Shown: piece by piece, positions 61,093-64,000 of the stretch | Layout of the letters: every line of letters starts with the position of its first letter | Numbering within the stretch: position 1 is the stretch's first letter | Source of the DNA: Planctomycetales bacterium | GTDB lineage: Bacteria; Planctomycetota; Planctomycetia; Planctomycetales; Planctomycetaceae | Length of the DNA stretch: 64,000 nucleotides | Assembly (NCBI GenBank): GCA_028285345.1 | Contig: JANQPT010000039.1 | Location: 24,304-88,303 of the forward strand | Direction: 5' to 3' | Translations under genes and position numbers: made by a program | Notes under the pieces: model-generated | The model's input: only the letters and a program-made list of their open reading frames with translations | Databases searched by the model: none | What the model was told of the DNA's origin: nothing

Positions 61093-61572
61093 TTAGGAAT
61101 AGACTTTTTGTGCTGGTTGTGAGTCCGCAGCCGACAACAACTGATTGACAGCGTGGCACAAGCAATCAGGATCCATCGGCCGACCTCTGCGACTAATGAC
61201 GCGGCCGTTCACGACGACCGCCGGCAGAGCGAAGAGTTGCAGCACCGTGCTCAATCCGCTGAAGAATCCCGGACGAAATCGCCAGACGTCCGTAAACAGC
61301 CGGGGAATCAAGTACAGTTGATTGCGGGGATCGATCGTGACGATTTCTAACTCGCCGCTGCGAACGGAATCGGCGAAGAAGTCCCCCACGGCGCGGTGCA
61401 GAATTCCAAACGCCGCTTGTTGCTGCCGGACTTCGCGAAATGCCTCCGCTCCCCCGGTGATGCTGTTGTCGCCTTCGAGCCGGCCACAGCAACCGCTGCC
61501 GGTCATCTGCTCCGCGGCTTCGCGAATGAGCAAGACCGAGACCTTGGCCCTGTTTTGAATGGTCGGTTTCAT
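61093..61572 (-). CDS. Small CC-motif protein, possibly thioredoxin-fold
   Basis: 159 residues with GAGGG eight bases before the ATG. No membrane span or signal. A Cys-Cys pair near the N-terminus (TGSGCCGRLEGDNS), a central beta-alpha stretch (GELEIVTIDPRNQLYLIPRL) and a C-terminal ALPAVVVNGRVISRRGRP resemble thioredoxin-like redox proteins, where the Leu-Pro would be the cis-proline. A further Cys pair lies near the end (DPDCLCH). I cannot assign a family. It precedes a small hairpin (CGCCCC/GGGGCG near 61056-61078). Confidence 0.6.
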   Translation of the reverse strand: MKPTIQNRAKVSVLLIREAAEQMTGSGCCGRLEGDNSITGGAEAFREVRQQQAAFGILHRAVGDFFADSVRSGELEIVTIDPRNQLYLIPRLFTDVWRFRPGFFSGLSTVLQLFALPAVVVNGRVISRRGRPMDPDCLCHAVNQLLSAADSQPAQKVYS

Positions 61573-61772
61573 TGTTGAACCCTCGCGGACTCGCGACGCA
61601 AAATCACCATCAGCCTACATCGAATCTCCCCGCAGGCCAATACGGAGCCAGATCTGCAGCATGGAAGTCGCGGCCCAATCGGGTTGACGGACCCGACTCC
61701 GTACTAATAATAGACGTTTCGGGCTCTACTTTTCGCGAACGACGGCGCGCGAATGCGTGTCCAATCAGAAGT

Positions 61773-61844
61773 TGGGGATTGGTGTAATTGGTAACACGAG
61801 TGACTCTGGATCACTTATTCTGGGTTCGAGTCCCAGGTCCCCAG
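61773..61844 (+). tRNA. tRNA-Gln (CUG anticodon)
   Basis: 72 nt. The acceptor stem TGGGGAT pairs with GTCCCCA (last pair T-G), with discriminator G; U1-A72 is typical of glutamine tRNAs. The anticodon arm AGTGA-CTCTGGA-TCACT gives anticodon CTG. The D-arm contains GGTAACAC, and the T-arm is CTGGG-TTCGAGT-CCCAG. CCA is not encoded. A phage-integrase remnant lies on its 3' side on the opposite strand. Confidence 0.95.
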
Positions 61845-62290
61845 TCTTTATCTAAGCGATTTTTGTATTGCGCCAGGTCAGTGTCACCTTGGCCCGGCGT
61901 TGCATCACGAAGTTCTTGGCTACGAGTTTTAGTGTCTCGCTCAACATAGCATCTCATTGTGGTCTTGATATCCTCATGCCTCATTAACCCCATGAGTTGG
62001 GCCGGACGTGTCCTGGAAGCCCTGCCTGTTCCAAGCGACCGCCGCAAGTTGTGAGTGGTTGCGGACTGTCCTGCGGCAACCTCGATGCCAGCCTCTTCGG
62101 TGATCGTCCCATTATTGACTCCGACCGGATACGGCTTGATAAGCCGATCATTTCGAAGAGAGTGAATTGAAAACACGCGACCTGTTCGTTCTCTTTGGGG
62201 ACGTCTTCTCGATCAGGGGCAACCGGCTGGATCCCGCCTTTCCTTCCCTTGTCGAAGGCGGCGGAGGTCATGAAGTTCAACACGCCGGGG
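61811..62290 (-). pseudogene. Tyrosine recombinase (phage integrase) remnant at tRNA-Gln
   Basis: The C-terminal catalytic part is readable at 61811-62176: THNLRRSLGTGRASRTRPAQ then LMGLMRHEDIKTTMRCYVER contains the Arg, His and nucleophile Tyr of the family. Upstream, the frame GRKGGIQPVAPDREDVPKEN continues the domain, but a frameshift near 62190 breaks it before RERTGRVFSIHSLRND. The N-terminal DNA-binding part is not intact. The 3' end of the frame runs into the antisense of the tRNA T-arm, as expected for an element integrated at a tRNA gene. Confidence 0.78.
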
Positions 62291-62300
62291 GCGACCCACA

Positions 62301-62978
62301 ACACTGCAGGTGAGTGCCAGTGATGCTTGGGTTGGTCGATGTCGCGTCACTGGCCGCTCAATGAGCTCTTCGACGCAGTGAAGGCCCGTAGCACTAAATT
62401 GACTACGTTTGAAGTGAAGGCTGCCGACGTTGGTCAAACGCATCAAGTCCCGCAGTTCGTCTAGTGCTTTGCATCGCTCATGCTGACACGACTCGAGTAC
62501 CGCTGCACTGTGAGTGACGCGCGTCGATGTCGATCGGGTCAACGCCGGCGAACTCGAGTAACCGTTCGACAGCAACTGCAGGTGCGTCACCACCGACGGC
62601 CGCGCAGGAGTTACCGTCAATTCAGGCCGTCCAACGGTCGGTGAAGGCCGGCTCGGTGGTTATCGTGGCGCGCATGGCGCCTACCCCCCCAAGACGAGCA
62701 TTGAATCAGCTGTCGGCATCGTAACACGCACAGCACAGGAGCCCGGCTACCGACGACCGGCAGTAACCGGGAAGGGAAAACGGATTTCCAGTAGTGGCGG
62801 AATTTGACACTCCTGTTTTCGTGAAATACGGTTGCGATGGCCCTTCATGTTCGACTGTGCCGCGCGGGAAACAAACACATTGGTAACTCCGTCAGGTTCG
62901 AATCGGTCGTATCGATTTTGCCGCGACGGGACCAGCAGTTCGAACTCTAGCCGCTAACAAATTCCAACAATCACGGCG
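62301..62978. other. Decayed sequence, no intact gene
   Basis: About 680 bp between the integrase remnant and the PilZ-like gene. Short frames on both strands look like eroded coding sequence, possibly the rest of the integrated element, but no family is recognisable. I see no second copy of the tRNA-Gln 3' end here that would mark the far attachment site. Confidence 0.45.
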
Positions 62979-63479
62979 ATGACAGTATCAACTCTTCCTA
63001 GTGGCCTCACGCAACGCGTCAGCCAAGACGTGCGAACAATCCGAGAATTGTTCAAACGCATTCGTCAGGACGAGCAGTTCGCCGACCTCTCGCTCTTCAA
63101 ACGGCGGTCGCCGGATACGAGTGAACGACAGGATGAGCGTCGATCCCGTGATCGCCGTCCGCTGGTTTGGCCGATCCAAGTGACCCCGGCAAGATTTGAC
63201 AACGGCGTCATCGAATGCGTCGACTGTCCGCTCGGTGAAGTTCACGTGTATACGCAAGACGTGACACTACGTGGAATCTGTTTTCTCCACACGGAGCCGC
63301 TTCAATCATCGTACGCTGTCATCACGTTCGCGTTGACAGAGTCTGATCAAATCTCTCTGTTGTTGGAAGTTCGTTGGACGACGCCTGGCTGGAATCAACC
63401 GTTTGTGAATTGTGGTTCGATTCTTATGAGCGGCGGACAGTTTGCAGGGATTGTTGAACCCGCAACATCAACGGGCTGA
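62979..63479 (+). CDS. PilZ-like domain protein
   Basis: 166 residues. The N-terminal 45 residues are helical (LTQRVSQDVRTIRELFKRIR). The C-terminal part has the PilZ pattern: an Arg-rich entry (RRSRDRRPLVWPIQVTP), then TQDVTLRGICFLHTEPLQSS and a closing strand LLLEVRWTTPG. The RxxxR and D-x-S/T-x-x-G elements that bind cyclic di-GMP are present in a degenerate form (DVTLRG), so binding is plausible but unproven. Stands alone. Confidence 0.6.
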   Translation: MTVSTLPSGLTQRVSQDVRTIRELFKRIRQDEQFADLSLFKRRSPDTSERQDERRSRDRRPLVWPIQVTPARFDNGVIECVDCPLGEVHVYTQDVTLRGICFLHTEPLQSSYAVITFALTESDQISLLLEVRWTTPGWNQPFVNCGSILMSGGQFAGIVEPATSTG

Positions 63480-63813
63480 CTTTGGTATTGTCTGCTACCT
63501 CGGTTGAGACGAATCCATTGAGCAGCGGCGGGTGAGCACCAGCGATCGAGTGTACGACTGTGGTGAACCGGAAGTCGATCAGCCGTCGGACGCTTCGACT
63601 TCCGATTCGTGCCGATACTCGATCTCAACCCTGCTCGGTCGATCAGGGAGGGAAAGCACAATGCCCTGCAAGCCAGTAAGCTCCCCCGAGGCGCTCAAAA
63701 TGGGGCTGCCTCCTCGGGCAAGTCGACATTGAGAAGACCGTACCCGGATCGGCGAATCAGACAACAACCGCATCCATACCGGCGCCAACTCTGCAATTCA
63801 TTGACGAATTGGT
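63480..63813. other. Intergenic region between convergent genes
   Basis: About 330 bp between the PilZ-like gene (plus) and the PEP-CTERM gene (minus). No recognisable gene, strong hairpin or repeat seen. Confidence 0.5.
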
Positions 63814-64000
63814 TCACGCAGTCTTCAGCCGCCTACGACGCCAGCCATATCCGACAACGGCGACGCTGCCCAACGCCAGCAATGAGAATGTCGACGGTTC
63901 GGGAACCGCCCTGGCTTGAAACGTATCGAGTGCCGTTACGTATGGCGGGTTGCCGGCAGGACCTGCGTTGTCAATCTCAATGCTCCCGATCAGTGCTCCA
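63814..64000 (-). CDS. PEP-CTERM sorting-domain protein, C-terminal fragment
   Basis: The last 61 codons of a gene that enters from the right. The end reads VPEPSTFSLLALGSVAVVGY followed by GWRRRRLKTA: a PEP motif, one membrane span and an Arg-rich cytoplasmic end. This is the exosortase/archaeosortase-type C-terminal signal for surface proteins. The visible mature part (SIEIDNAGPAGNPPYVTALD) suggests an extracellular protein. The rest of the gene is outside the window. Confidence 0.93.
   Translation of the reverse strand, partial: GALIGSIEIDNAGPAGNPPYVTALDTFQARAVPEPSTFSLLALGSVAVVGYGWRRRRLKTA

Noticed and set aside
1..64000. CRISPR arrays, rRNA genes, complete insertion sequences
   Set aside because: No regularly spaced repeats of CRISPR type, no rRNA-like conserved stretches and no intact transposase were seen on reading both strands.

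Overview
The window looks like chromosomal DNA from a planctomycete of the order Planctomycetales. The evidence is the moderate-to-high GC content, an exosortase-type PEP-CTERM protein at the right edge, two BlaI/M56 (BlaR1-like) sensor pairs with unusual C-terminal domains, many TPR, HEAT and PQQ-propeller proteins, and a phage-integrase remnant of a type I associate with this phylum. I cannot assign a genus from sequence alone.

Layout. 0-6.3 kb (minus strand) is a flagellar operon: TPR membrane protein, FlgN-like chaperone, an AAA+ regulator of the NtrC class without a recognisable GAFTGA loop, flgB, flgC, fliE and the start of fliF. 7.1-18.6 kb is mostly ordinary: PQQ propeller, HEAT protein, family-4 uracil-DNA glycosylase, a solute-binding/SnoaL fusion, GNAT, an M28 peptidase with PDZ and glycogen-binding domains, SMP-30 and VOC proteins. 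18.9-27.3 kb holds two BlaI-M56 pairs, each behind a strong promoter overlapped by a perfect inverted repeat. Between them sits a two-gene unit with a ketoacyl-synthase III fused to a heme-oxygenase-like iron domain. 27.3-32.8 kb has a PAS-GAF-receiver protein, a large secreted protein and a PadR/membrane-protein pair bracketed by two REP-like hairpin doublets.

32.8-45.2 kb resembles an accessory metabolic island. It starts at an IS630 transposase remnant and ends at the selenocysteine tRNA gene. It encodes a glycosyltransferase, a Gfo/Idh/MocA oxidoreductase and a sulfotransferase (overlapping operon), then a convergent operon of isopropylmalate-dehydrogenase-like enzyme, isochorismatase-aldehyde dehydrogenase fusion and LigX-like Rieske oxygenase. 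An ABC exporter, a methyltransferase and an ATP-grasp enzyme form a third operon. Together these look like a small-molecule biosynthesis, tailoring and export locus.

45.4-60.2 kb (minus strand) is the most striking part. A csrA gene and a large flagellin gene are followed by five consecutive TPR-plus-GT41 (SPINDLY/O-GlcNAc-transferase-like) genes, and then by selC only 22 bp behind the last of them. The flagellin leader carries a GGA-loop hairpin and a GGA-containing Shine-Dalgarno, as expected for CsrA control, and the gene ends in a textbook terminator. I read this as a flagellin-modification array. The right end (61-64 kb) has a CC-containing redox-like protein, tRNA-Gln(CUG) with a decayed integrase on its 3' end, a PilZ-like protein and a PEP-CTERM protein running off the edge.
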